A stretch of 64,000 nucleotides of DNA from Bacteroidales bacterium (GTDB lineage: Bacteria; Bacteroidota; Bacteroidia; Bacteroidales; UBA932). The notes below the pieces were generated by a model, which saw only the letters and a list, made by a program, of their open reading frames with translations, ran no database searches and had not been told where the DNA came from. This document shows, piece by piece, positions 1-9,234 of this stretch; within the stretch, counting starts at the first letter, position 1, and every line of letters starts with the position of its first letter. The DNA is taken from contig JABUTN010000001.1 in the NCBI GenBank assembly GCA_021443665.1, forward strand, positions 39,891 through 103,890, read 5' to 3'. A program made the translations under genes and the position numbers.

Positions 1-1173
1 GAGGGCAATCCCGACACCTTCGTTTATACCGGTGACATTCCCGCGATGTGGCTGCGTGACTCCGGCGCCCAGGTATGGCCTTATTTGGAATATGCCAATG
101 ACGACCCCGCCCTCAAGAAGATGATTGCGGGCACCATCAACAGGCAGTTCAAACTCATCTGCATTGACCCCTATGCCAATGCCTTCAATGTGGACCCGGT
201 GGGACCCGCCGACGACACGGACATCCCCAAGACAAGTCCCTATGTGTTCGAGCGCAAATGGGAGATTGACTCGCAGTGCTATCCCATCCGCCTGGCCTAC
301 GCCTACTGGAAGAAGACGGGCGACACCTCCGTGTTCGGCAAGGTCTGGGAAGAGGCTGCGGAGAAGATTCTGGCCACCCTGCGCGAGCAGCAGCGCTATG
401 AAGGCCACGGTTCCTATACCTTCCTGCGCATAACCGACCGCCAGTTGGACACCAAGTGCGTGGTAGGCCAGGGCAATCCAGTGAAGCCTGTAGGCCTTAT
501 CGCCTCCGCGTTCCGTCCTTCGGATGATGCCACCACCTTCGAGTACCTGATTCCTTCCAACTTTATGGCCGTGACCTCCCTCCGCAAGGCGGCTGAGATT
601 CTCTCAAGCGTCAACAGGAGGGATGACCTTGCCCAAGGCTGCAGGGCTCTTGCCGATGAGGTGGAGCGGGCTCTTCGCAAATATGCGGTGGTCGAGCATC
701 CCAAGTACGGGAAGATTTACGCCTACGAGGTGGACGGTTTCGGCAGCTGTTTCCTGATGGACGACGCGAATGTGCCCTCGCTGCTCGCTATGGCCTACCT
801 CGGGGATGTCAGCGCCGATGACCCCATCTATCAGAACACAAGGCGTTTCGTGTGGAGCGAGGACAACCCCTATTTCTTCCGCGGTCCTGCAGGGGAAGGC
901 ATAGGCGGCCCTCATATCGGCACCGAGATGATCTGGCCCATGAGCATTATGATGAAGGCCTTCACCTCAAGCAGCGACGAGGAATTGCGTGACTGCATCG
1001 CCGCACTGATGACCACTGATGCCGGCACCGGCTTCATGCACGAGTCCTTCCACAGGAACAATGCGGCCGACTTCACTCGTGAGTGGTTTGCCTGGCAGAA
1101 CACCCTCTTCGGTGAACTCATCGCCAAGACCGTCCGCGAAGGCCGCGTCCACGTGCTCAACAGTATCAAGTAG
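1..1173 (+). CDS. GH125-family (exo-alpha-1,6-mannosidase-like, former DUF1237) protein, 5' truncated by the window edge
   Basis: Frame is open from base 1 (EGNPDTFVYTGDIPAMWLRDSGAQVWPYL...); MWLRDS and the C-terminal HESF...FTREWFAWQNTLFGELI are typical of GH125. Confidence 0.85.
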   Translation, partial: EGNPDTFVYTGDIPAMWLRDSGAQVWPYLEYANDDPALKKMIAGTINRQFKLICIDPYANAFNVDPVGPADDTDIPKTSPYVFERKWEIDSQCYPIRLAYAYWKKTGDTSVFGKVWEEAAEKILATLREQQRYEGHGSYTFLRITDRQLDTKCVVGQGNPVKPVGLIASAFRPSDDATTFEYLIPSNFMAVTSLRKAAEILSSVNRRDDLAQGCRALADEVERALRKYAVVEHPKYGKIYAYEVDGFGSCFLMDDANVPSLLAMAYLGDVSADDPIYQNTRRFVWSEDNPYFFRGPAGEGIGGPHIGTEMIWPMSIMMKAFTSSSDEELRDCIAALMTTDAGTGFMHESFHRNNAADFTREWFAWQNTLFGELIAKTVREGRVHVLNSIK

Positions 1174-1186
1174 GGGGGAAAATTTG

Positions 1187-1270
1187 TACCCGGAGCCGGG
1201 GTCGAACCGGCACAGCCTTGCGGCCACTGGTGTTTGAGACCAGCGCGTCTACCGATTCCGCCATCCGGGC
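1187..1270 (-). tRNA. tRNA-Leu (anticodon CAA)
   Basis: The reverse complement GCCCGGATGGCGGAATCGGTAGACGCGCTGGTCTCAAACACCAG...GGTTCGACCCCGGCTCCGGGTA folds as a class II tRNA; anticodon stem CTGGT/ACCAG with loop CTCAAAC. Confidence 0.95.
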
Positions 1271-1321
1271 AACAATGTACGGTAAACAAATCGGCGGCAA
1301 AGGTAAAAAAAATGATTACAT

Positions 1322-2326
1322 TTGCGAAATAATTCGCAGATACTGGTGGACAACTATTCTATACACGATGATTTCAGCTCCTTCTGGGGGCCTGTAAGCC
1401 GCGAGGGGGAGTACTTCGCCATAGTGGACAAGGCAGTGGACGGGCTCATAGACTTCGATCCGGAGCGCAAGTTCGTATTCGAACCCACGGAGGCCGTAAA
1501 GACTTGGGCCACAGTCATTCAGATAATAGACCGTTTGCTTGAGATAGAGGCTACCCGCAATGTGTTCCTCATTGGTATGGGAGGCGGTGTGACGACAGAC
1601 ATCACAGGCTTTGTGGCATCCATATACAAGAGAGGGGTGCGCTACGGCCTTGTGCCCACGACCCTGGTCAGCCAGATAGACGCGGCCATAGGCGGCAAGA
1701 ACGGCATCAACCACAATGGTATGAAAAACGAACTGGGCACCATCAGCGAACCCAGTTTCATCTACATAGTGCCTTCGGTGCTCAAGACCCTGCCCGAGCG
1801 GGAGCGTCTCTCCGGCGTTGCGGAACTGATAAAGATTTTCATGATCAGCGGAGAGCGCAACACCATCAATTCTTTTGTGCGGAAGAAAAGGCTGACGATA
1901 GACCTGATAACCAAGGCCATTGAGTGCAAGATGCAGATAGTGGAGCAGGACAGGGGGGAAAAGGGCGTGAGGCGCAAGTTGAATCTCGGACACACTTTCG
2001 GTCACGCCATAGAGAAATGCACGGACCGCTACAATCACGGTGAGGCTGTGGCCATAGGGATGATTCTCGCGGCCAAAATCTCCCGTTCGCTCAACCTGAT
2101 GAGCAAGAACGACCTGATGCGCCTCCACGAAATCTACCGTGAACTGGATCTGCCCGAAAAATGTGACATTCCCAAGTCGGAACTTTTCGAAGCCATCAAG
2201 AACGACAAGAAATGCGCCGTCAAGGGGCAAAGGATATTCTTCATTATGCCTGTCACCATAGGCAAGGTGGAGATCTACTATATAGGCCTTCAAGAACTAA
2301 AGGAACTGCTCAATGATCTGCGTTAG
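1322..2326 (+). CDS. aroB: 3-dehydroquinate synthase
   Basis: VFLIGMGGGVTTDITGFVASIYKRGVRYGLVPTTLVSQIDAAIGGKNGIN and LNLGHTFGHAIE motifs. The start is non-ATG and uncertain (TTG at 1322 or GTG at 1346). Confidence 0.92.
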   Translation: MRNNSQILVDNYSIHDDFSSFWGPVSREGEYFAIVDKAVDGLIDFDPERKFVFEPTEAVKTWATVIQIIDRLLEIEATRNVFLIGMGGGVTTDITGFVASIYKRGVRYGLVPTTLVSQIDAAIGGKNGINHNGMKNELGTISEPSFIYIVPSVLKTLPERERLSGVAELIKIFMISGERNTINSFVRKKRLTIDLITKAIECKMQIVEQDRGEKGVRRKLNLGHTFGHAIEKCTDRYNHGEAVAIGMILAAKISRSLNLMSKNDLMRLHEIYRELDLPEKCDIPKSELFEAIKNDKKCAVKGQRIFFIMPVTIGKVEIYYIGLQELKELLNDLR

Positions 2327-4301
2327 CATAGGAGAACTCGGTTTCAATGACTGCAGGAAGGCTCTTTCCAAGGTGGAGAGGCTCCACAGGCAGCATCACG
2401 ATGTGATGGCCGAAATTCGCCTTGACCTTTGCGGCCTCAACGAGAAGGACACGAGCCTGCTGTTCGAAGGAGCCAAACTCCCCTTGCTCGCCACTTGCCG
2501 TCCCCGCACCATAGACTTGTGCATGCCGGCCGTCCTTGCAGGAGCCGAATATGTGGACATAGACGTGCTCCAGTATCCGCGCCTGTCCAAGGAGTTGTTG
2601 CACGCCCTGGAAATGAAGGGCGTCAAACTGATTCTGTCCTTCCACGACTATAACGGCACGCCCTCCGACAGGGAACTGGAGAAAATCTACAGGATGACAG
2701 CCTCATACCATCCCTGGGCGGCCAAGATTGTGACCACGGCCACCTGTCAGGAAGATGCCCGGCGTGTCCTGTCCCTTTACCGTTTTGCAGGCGAGTCCCA
2801 GATGAAACTGATAGCCTTTGCGATGGGGAAAGAGGTGACCTGGAGCCGTTACGAGTCCCTGATAGCCGGGGCGCCCCACACCTATTGTTCCCTCGCCGGC
2901 CACATTTCCGTGGTTCACGGCATGCCGTCCCTGTCGAATCTGGAGGATTTCCTGAAAAAGAGCAGATACAGGGTGGAGGGGGACGTTGAAATCCCCTGCA
3001 GCAAGAGCGTGACACAGAGGGCGATAGTTGCCGCCGCGCTCGCAAAGGGAAGCAGCGAGTTGAGAAATTTCTCGCACTGCCGCGACATAGACGCAGCCGT
3101 GGGTGTGGCGAAGGCCCTTTCCGCCAGAGTGTTCACGGAAGGCGGCACCCTCAATGTGGAGAGCCAGGGTTATCCCTTTGAGAAAAAGGCCGTGGAGCCC
3201 CTTCCCTTCCCGAATATGATCATAGACCGCTCCTTGAATATGACCCTCGGCGAGGCCAAGGACCTGTTCGTGGGCGAGTCCGGACTTTTGTCGAGGCTCT
3301 GCATCCCCATAGCCGCCCAACTCGGTATGCCGACCACGGTGTCCGGCGAGGGCAGCCTGCTGGAGAGACACATGTACGGCTGTCGTGAAGCCCTGGAGGA
3401 CAACGGCGCCAGTTGCATACTGACAGAAAACGAGACCCTGCCCGCAGTGGTCAGCGGCCCTCTCAAGGGAGGCAATATAGAGGTGTCGGGCAGAAAGGGT
3501 TCACAACTCATTTCGGGCCTTCTGATGGCCCTGCCCCTTTCCAGGAAAGACAGCAAACTTACCGTCACCGAGCCTACGAGCGTGCCCTACATTATGCTCA
3601 CCCTGAAGACTCTGGAGCAGAGCGGCATCAGGGTGGAAATGGAGGTAAAGGGGAAAGATCTGATTTTCACCATCCCCGGCCGGCAGAGATACCTTCCCGT
3701 CAGTGCGGATCTGGAGGGGGACTGGAGTTCCGCCTCATACTTCATTGCTGCTGCGGCGTTGTTCGGCTCCCTGAGCATAGGTGCGCTGAATCCCGATTCG
3801 CTTCAGGCTGACAGGCGCATTGTAAGCATAATGCAGGAGGCGGGCGCCAGAATATATTGGAGTGAGGGACGCCTGATGGTGGAGCGAAGCCACCTGGTGC
3901 CCTTCAATGTGGATGTGGCCGACTGCCCTGACCTGTTCCCCACACTTGTGGCCCTGGCCCTGTACATCGATGGTGACTCGGTGATTCAGGGAATACAGCG
4001 TCTGCGCAACAAGGAATCCGACAGGGTCAGCGCGGTCAGGGAAGAGTTCGGGAAGATGGGAATGCAGTCACAGATAGCGGGCGACAGGATGATAATTTCG
4101 GGAAAGAGTCTCACCAAACGTCTTATGGATGGCGATCTGCTCCACGGGGGCAAGTTCAAGTCGCACGCAGACCATCGTATCGTGATGGCCCTCAAGATAG
4201 CGTCCATCGGCATCTCCGACAAAATGAGTTTCGAGTCCATGGACTGTGTGGACAAGTCCTTCCCGAGCTTCAAGGAACTTTTCAAGCTGATACAGAAATA
4301 G
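2313..4301 (+). CDS. Bifunctional type I 3-dehydroquinate dehydratase / EPSP synthase fusion
   Basis: The N-terminal ~220 aa is type I DHQase-like (MAEIRLDLCGL, LILSFHDYNGTP, AAKIVTTATCQED). The rest is EPSP synthase (VEIPCSKSVTQRAIVAAALAKGSS, SSASYFIAAAAL, NKESDRVSAV, HADHRIVMALKI). One uninterrupted 662-aa frame. Confidence 0.88.
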   Translation: MICVSIGELGFNDCRKALSKVERLHRQHHDVMAEIRLDLCGLNEKDTSLLFEGAKLPLLATCRPRTIDLCMPAVLAGAEYVDIDVLQYPRLSKELLHALEMKGVKLILSFHDYNGTPSDRELEKIYRMTASYHPWAAKIVTTATCQEDARRVLSLYRFAGESQMKLIAFAMGKEVTWSRYESLIAGAPHTYCSLAGHISVVHGMPSLSNLEDFLKKSRYRVEGDVEIPCSKSVTQRAIVAAALAKGSSELRNFSHCRDIDAAVGVAKALSARVFTEGGTLNVESQGYPFEKKAVEPLPFPNMIIDRSLNMTLGEAKDLFVGESGLLSRLCIPIAAQLGMPTTVSGEGSLLERHMYGCREALEDNGASCILTENETLPAVVSGPLKGGNIEVSGRKGSQLISGLLMALPLSRKDSKLTVTEPTSVPYIMLTLKTLEQSGIRVEMEVKGKDLIFTIPGRQRYLPVSADLEGDWSSASYFIAAAALFGSLSIGALNPDSLQADRRIVSIMQEAGARIYWSEGRLMVERSHLVPFNVDVADCPDLFPTLVALALYIDGDSVIQGIQRLRNKESDRVSAVREEFGKMGMQSQIAGDRMIISGKSLTKRLMDGDLLHGGKFKSHADHRIVMALKIASIGISDKMSFESMDCVDKSFPSFKELFKLIQK

Positions 4302-4307
4302 GCCGTT

Positions 4308-5255
4308 ATGAGGATGACATTCGGCGACATCACGCTTCTGGGTGCTTCGCACAGCCCTTTTGTGGGGGTGGATATCGCCAACATCCCGGCCGGCATAAGG
4401 ATAGGGGACGAGGATTTCGAACAGGCCCTCTCGCGCAGGCGCAGCGGGGCGAAGGGCACAACCCCCCGCCGCGAAGCGGATTTGCCGCTGATTGAGCGCG
4501 GCATAGCGGAGGGAGTGACCACGGGGGCCACAATCAGGATACTTTTCGCCAACAACGACACGCGGCCGGCGGATTATTCCCGCTTCGAGTCGCAACCCAG
4601 GCCGGGCCATGCGGACTATGTCAGCAGGATTAAATACGGAAAGGTCTTCCCCGGCGGCGGCATATTCAGCGGCAGGATGACCCTTCCCCTTGTGGCGGCG
4701 TCCGTGGTGCTGAAGGCGGCAATGCCCCCCTCGGTCAGCATTTGCGCACAGCTGGAACGCGACGAAAACTTCGACCGGCGTCTTGATGCGGCCATCGCGG
4801 CGGGGGATTCTATAGGGGCCACGGTAAGATGCGAGTGCAGGGGCGTGCCCGCCGGATTGGGCGAGCCCTTCTTCGATTCCCTTGAAGGCACGATCGCCAG
4901 GCTTGTCTTCGCCATCCCCGGGGTGAGGGGCATAGAGTTCGGAGACGGTTTCGCCGCAAGTGCAATGCTTGGCAGCAGCCACAACGACCCCATCGTGGAT
5001 GCGGAGGGGCACACATCGCGAAACGGTGCGGGAGGCATCAACGGCGGCATATCCAACGGCAACCCCATTGTGTTCAGGGTGGCCTTCAAACCCACATCCA
5101 GCATTTCGCGGGAACAGCGCACCTTCGATTTCAGCGCGGGTGAGGTCAAGGCAATGAAAACGGCGGGGCGCCACGATGCCTGTTTTGCACTGCGCACCCC
5201 ACCGGTAGTGGAAGCTGCGGCCACGATTGCTCTCTGGACCGCTATGCACTCTTAG
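4308..5255 (+). CDS. aroC: Chorismate synthase
   Basis: RPGHADYVSRIKYG, FSGRMTLPLVAASVVLK, GGINGGISNGNPIVFRVAFKPTSSI; follows aroB and the aroD-aroA fusion. Confidence 0.93.
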   Translation: MRMTFGDITLLGASHSPFVGVDIANIPAGIRIGDEDFEQALSRRRSGAKGTTPRREADLPLIERGIAEGVTTGATIRILFANNDTRPADYSRFESQPRPGHADYVSRIKYGKVFPGGGIFSGRMTLPLVAASVVLKAAMPPSVSICAQLERDENFDRRLDAAIAAGDSIGATVRCECRGVPAGLGEPFFDSLEGTIARLVFAIPGVRGIEFGDGFAASAMLGSSHNDPIVDAEGHTSRNGAGGINGGISNGNPIVFRVAFKPTSSISREQRTFDFSAGEVKAMKTAGRHDACFALRTPPVVEAAATIALWTAMHS

Positions 5256-5258
5256 ACC

Positions 5259-5822
5259 TTAAACGGTCATTATCTCCTTTTCCTTTGCGGCGAGAATCTC
5301 ATCAATCTTCTTGATGTATTTGTCCAATTCCTTCTGGACATTCTCTTCCGTATCTTTTGCCACATCCTCGGGCAGTCCGTCCTTCTTGGCCTTCTTCACG
5401 AGCTCGATGCAGTCGCGGCGGGCGTTGCGGGCGGACACCTTGCTGCTCTCACCTGCGTTGCGGGCCTTCTTGACGAGGTCCTTGCGGCGCTCCTCGGTCA
5501 AAGGGGGAATGTTGATGCGTATGGTCTCGCCGTTGTTCTGGGGGGTAAAGCCCAGGTTGGCATCCATAATGGCCTTCTCGATTTTTGAAATGAGGTTACG
5601 CTCCCAGGGCTGGATGATCATAGTGCGGGCATCGGGCACGGACACTGAGGAAACCTGGGGCAGGGGGGTGGGGTTGCCGTAGTAATCCACCATCACATTG
5701 TTGAAAACGGCGGGATTGGCCTTTCCGGCGCGGTAGGTCTTGAGTTCTTCCTCAAGATGGGTGACGGCGTCTGTCATCTTCTTGACGGCAGCGGCGATGA
5801 GTTCTTTGGAATTGTCTATCAT
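5259..5822 (-). CDS. frr: Ribosome recycling factor
   Basis: [46 protein letters not shown]; downstream of pyrH. Confidence 0.96.
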   Translation of the reverse strand: MIDNSKELIAAAVKKMTDAVTHLEEELKTYRAGKANPAVFNNVMVDYYGNPTPLPQVSSVSVPDARTMIIQPWERNLISKIEKAIMDANLGFTPQNNGETIRINIPPLTEERRKDLVKKARNAGESSKVSARNARRDCIELVKKAKKDGLPEDVAKDTEENVQKELDKYIKKIDEILAAKEKEIMTV

Positions 5823-5837
5823 AGCTGTGGATTTTGA

Positions 5838-6542
5838 TTATTTCACGATTGTGCCTATCTGTCCGCCTGCGGCAAGTTTCTCGAGATTGCCCTCCGTGTT
5901 CATATCGAACACTATGATGGGCATTCTGTTGTCCTTGCAAAGCGCGAAGGCGGTGCTGTCCATAATCTTGAGACCGTCTGCCAGGGCCTTGTCATAACTG
6001 AGGCTGTCGTATTTGACGGCATTGGGGTCTTTCTCCGGGTCGGCGGTATAGACTCCGTCCACCCTTGTGCCCTTGAGGAGGGCGTCAGCCCCGATTTCGC
6101 AGGCGCGGAGGGCCGAAGCGGAGTCTGTGGTGAAGAAGGGGTTCCCGGTGCCTCCGGCAATCAGGGCCACAGCCCCTCTTTCAAGGCAGGAGACGGCCTC
6201 GTCACGGTTGTAGTATTTAGCCATAGGTGCCATAGGGGTCGAGGTGAAGACTTCCGCATCCACTCCCGCATCCTTGATGGCGAGTGACATTCCTATGCTG
6301 TTTATGACGGTTGCGAGCATTCCCATAGAGTCCCCCTTCACACGGTCGAAGCCTCGTCCCACTCCCTGCAGGCCGCGGAAGATGTTGCCTCCGCCGATGA
6401 CGATGGCCACCTGTGTGCCGGCTTTGACCACGGCGGCAATCTGGCGTGCGTAGGAGTTCATTACTTTTTCGTCAAGACCGCGACCGTCCGGGCCGCCGAT
6501 GCTTTCACCGCTCAATTTGAGTAGAATGCGCTTGTAAGACAT
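5838..6542 (-). CDS. pyrH: UMP kinase
   Basis: MSYKRILLKLSGESIGGPDGRGLDEK...VAIVIGGGNIFRG...GTGNPFFTTDSA; 234 aa. Confidence 0.96.
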   Translation of the reverse strand: MSYKRILLKLSGESIGGPDGRGLDEKVMNSYARQIAAVVKAGTQVAIVIGGGNIFRGLQGVGRGFDRVKGDSMGMLATVINSIGMSLAIKDAGVDAEVFTSTPMAPMAKYYNRDEAVSCLERGAVALIAGGTGNPFFTTDSASALRACEIGADALLKGTRVDGVYTADPEKDPNAVKYDSLSYDKALADGLKIMDSTAFALCKDNRMPIIVFDMNTEGNLEKLAAGGQIGTIVK

Positions 6543-6562
6543 AATTACACAGTATTATCACA

Positions 6563-6570
6563 CAAAAGTA
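6563..6570 (-). promoter_or_regulatory. Bacteroidetes-type -7 box (TACTTTTG) for pyrH-frr
   Basis: caaaagta on + strand; matches the TAnnTTTG consensus 21 nt upstream of the pyrH start. Confidence 0.5.
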
Positions 6571-6581
6571 CGGAAAATATT

Positions 6582-6589
6582 TATCTTTG
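6582..6589 (+). promoter_or_regulatory. Bacteroidetes-type -7 box (TATCTTTG)
   Basis: TATCTTTGCAATATG: box ends 4 nt before the ATG at 6594. Confidence 0.55.
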
Positions 6590-6593
6590 CAAT

Positions 6594-7466
6594 ATGGAAC
6601 AGAACAATACTTTGAAAACCATCTCCATAGTTTTGGGAGTGGTGGTTGTGCTTTTATTAGGCGTATTCTTGTATGTATGGATGGACCGCAAGCAGATGAT
6701 AGACCAGCTTGTGATCGAGAAACAGGAGCTCACGGAGGAAATGCTCGCCCTGCAGGAGGATTATTCGCAGCTGGCTACAAGCAATGACACCCTCAGCACC
6801 CAGATCGAGCGCGAGCGCGAGAAGGTTGACCAGCTTCTGGAACGCCTCCAGCAGACCCAGGCAGCCAACAGGGCCAAAATCAGGGAATACGAAAAGGAAC
6901 TGGGCACGCTGCGCAGCATAATGAAACACTATATCGTGCAGATTGACTCCCTCAACACCCTCAATGTGGCATTGCGCAAGGATGCCCAGGCAGCCCGCGC
7001 CGAGGCCGCAAGCAGCAAGAAGGCCTATGAGGACCTCCAGTCAACCACGAACAAATATGCCGACCAGGTGGCTGCAGGCTCCGTACTCAAGGGCCGCAAT
7101 GTGGTCATCGAGACCATCAATTCAGCCAACAAGGTTCTCAAGACCAATCCCCACAAGCAGGTGGCCCAGATCAAGACCTGTCTGACCATCATCGAGAACG
7201 CCATTGCCCCCAAAGGTCCCAAGTGGGTTTATATCAGGGTCAAGGGTCCTGACGGACTGCTTATGACCGAGGATTCGCAGAGAGTGTTCAGATGCGGTTC
7301 CGATGAAATGATCTATTCCGACCGCAGGGAGATAGACTATGAAGGCGACGAAATTGAAGTGTGCGTCTATTTCGCCTGGAGCGCAGGTTTCACCAAAGGT
7401 GAATACACCGTGGATGTCTATACTGAGGACGGCCCTCTTGGAAGCGGCTCCATCAGTCTGAGGTAA
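6594..7466 (+). CDS. Conserved membrane-anchored coiled-coil protein
   Basis: N-terminal TM helix then a long coiled coil and a C-terminal beta-like region (KGEYTVDVYTEDG). Confidence 0.7.
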   Translation: MEQNNTLKTISIVLGVVVVLLLGVFLYVWMDRKQMIDQLVIEKQELTEEMLALQEDYSQLATSNDTLSTQIEREREKVDQLLERLQQTQAANRAKIREYEKELGTLRSIMKHYIVQIDSLNTLNVALRKDAQAARAEAASSKKAYEDLQSTTNKYADQVAAGSVLKGRNVVIETINSANKVLKTNPHKQVAQIKTCLTIIENAIAPKGPKWVYIRVKGPDGLLMTEDSQRVFRCGSDEMIYSDRREIDYEGDEIEVCVYFAWSAGFTKGEYTVDVYTEDGPLGSGSISLR

Positions 7467-8557
7467 TGATTTATGTCCATTTCCCTTTCTGCAGGAGTTT
7501 CTGCACCTACTGCGATTTCTATTCGGTAGTCTCAAAAGGGAAAATGGGGCAGTATGCTGAAGCCCTTTTGCGGGAGATTGACTCGCAGAAGGGCTTCTTC
7601 CGTGCCTGTCCTCCCGACAGCATCCGTCCCACCGTCTATTTCGGCGGCGGCACCCCTTCGCTTATGCCTGTCGCCGATCTGGAGAGAATCTGCGAAGCGC
7701 TCAAAGCCGGCTTCCCCTCTCACGGCAGGCCCTGTGAGTTCACTATGGAAGTCAATCCGGACGACGTGAACCCGGAGAGCGCTGCCGCCTGGAAGGAAAT
7801 GGGAGTGACGAGAATCAGTATGGGCGTGCAGTCCTTTGACGACGATGTGCTTTCCAGGATGGCAAGGCGGCACAATTCAGCGAAGGCCAGGGACGCCTTC
7901 CGGATTTTGAGGGAGGCCGGTTTTGACAACATAAGCCTCGATTTGATTTACGGATACGACCTGTCCTGGAGGAGGCTCGGCTGGGAGTATGACCTGGATT
8001 CCGTCTGCGCCCTCGCCCCAGAGCATATATCTTCCTACCAGATGACCCTCGAGGGGGACAGCGCCCTGGTGCGTTTGGCTTCAAAGGGGAAATACACAGA
8101 GCCTTCTGATGCCGAGTGCGAGGCTGAGTACAGACTTTTGCAGGATGTTCTCGCCAAGGCCGGATACAGGCAATACGAGGTGTCCTCTTGGGCGAAGGAG
8201 GGGCGTGAGTCGCGTCACAACAGCGGATACTGGACGCGTCTGCCCTATCTGGGACTGGGGCCGGCGGCGCATTCCTACGACGGGGCCCGCGAGAGGTCGT
8301 GGAACCCTTCTGATCTGGATGCCTACCTTGCGGGAGCCCCCCGCCAGAGCGAGACCCTGGATGAGGAGCAACTGAGGGAGGAGGAACTGCTTCTGGGGCT
8401 GCGTTGCGCCGAGGGCGTAAGGCCGGGGGCGGCGGACAAGGCGGCTGCACAGAGGCTGCTTGCGGACGGGCTTCTGGAGTACAGCCCTTCCGGCAATCTG
8501 CGCATCCCGCCCGCCCATCTGTTCATCAGCGAATGGATAATAGAGAATTTGTTGTAA
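7466..8557 (+). CDS. hemW: Radical SAM heme chaperone HemW-like (oxygen-independent coproporphyrinogen III oxidase family)
   Basis: CRSFCTYCDFYS cluster motif, FGGGTPSLMP, MEVNPDDV, RISMGVQSFDDDVL. ATG overlaps the preceding TAA. Confidence 0.9.
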   Translation: MIYVHFPFCRSFCTYCDFYSVVSKGKMGQYAEALLREIDSQKGFFRACPPDSIRPTVYFGGGTPSLMPVADLERICEALKAGFPSHGRPCEFTMEVNPDDVNPESAAAWKEMGVTRISMGVQSFDDDVLSRMARRHNSAKARDAFRILREAGFDNISLDLIYGYDLSWRRLGWEYDLDSVCALAPEHISSYQMTLEGDSALVRLASKGKYTEPSDAECEAEYRLLQDVLAKAGYRQYEVSSWAKEGRESRHNSGYWTRLPYLGLGPAAHSYDGARERSWNPSDLDAYLAGAPRQSETLDEEQLREEELLLGLRCAEGVRPGAADKAAAQRLLADGLLEYSPSGNLRIPPAHLFISEWIIENLL

Positions 8558-8569
8558 ATTTGCCGCGTT

Positions 8570-9052
8570 ATGAAAAGATACATCATCCGCGCATTGAAAT
8601 CACTGGTCTGGTTTCTGCTGATTTTCGCCGTCCTGGTTGTCGTGCTTGTTCTTCTTACCCCCGAATACAGTTTTGACCGCGTCTTTGCTCCCGAGGGCGG
8701 AATGTTCCAACCCAACAGCGAGTGGAAGATTCTGGCCTTCTTCATTGCCTGTGCCGCCATCTACCCCGGCGTGACCTATGTCAAGAAGGAAGTGTTCATA
8801 GAGGGAGAGTTCGAGCAGCACAGGGACAAGATCATCTCGATCTTCGGAGACAGGGGCTACAGGCTCGAAAAAGAGGATGACGAGAAACTTTATTTCCGTG
8901 CCATAGCCGTTTCACGCCGTTTGAGCCGTCTGGGTGAAGACGGCATAACCCTGACCAAGGGGGAGAGCCCTTTGTTCTTAAGTGGACACAGGAAAGACAT
9001 TATTAGACTTGAATGGCTGATCCGGGACGCCACCCGGGCCCCGGAAGAGTAG
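8570..9052 (+). CDS. Hypothetical small membrane protein
   Basis: 160 aa with two predicted TM segments (FLLIFAVLVVVLVLL; ILAFFIACAAIYPGV). Confidence 0.55.
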   Translation: MKRYIIRALKSLVWFLLIFAVLVVVLVLLTPEYSFDRVFAPEGGMFQPNSEWKILAFFIACAAIYPGVTYVKKEVFIEGEFEQHRDKIISIFGDRGYRLEKEDDEKLYFRAIAVSRRLSRLGEDGITLTKGESPLFLSGHRKDIIRLEWLIRDATRAPEE

Positions 9053-9076
9053 TTTGGATTTTTCTCCACACTAATT

Positions 9077-9136
9077 CCCGACAATTGCATTTTGTCCAAG
9101 ATGTTGGATAAAACACACAATTGCCGGGCTTATTTT
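9077..9136 (+). terminator. Strong intrinsic terminator with a two-part stem
   Basis: CCCGACAATTG-ca-TTTTGTCCAA-gatg-TTGGATAAAA-caca-CAATTGCCGGG followed by cttaTTTTTTT. Confidence 0.7.
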
Positions 9137-9149
9137 TTTCTATACTGAG

Positions 9150-9212
9150 CTTGGACGTAACTGTTTAGTGTTAGGGCGTTTCCGCAATAATTTTGCTCTC
9201 AGAAACGGAAAC
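9150..9212 (+). promoter_or_regulatory. Conserved fimbrillin upstream block: CTTGGAC-N5-TGTTT-N21-TAATTTTGC-N-CTCAGAAAC-N-GAAAC
   Basis: Same motifs with identical internal spacing occur at 11212-11274 before the second fimbrillin gene; includes a TAnnTTTG -7 box at 9188-9195. Confidence 0.65.
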
Positions 9213-9234
9213 AGACCCAACAACCCGAACAGTT

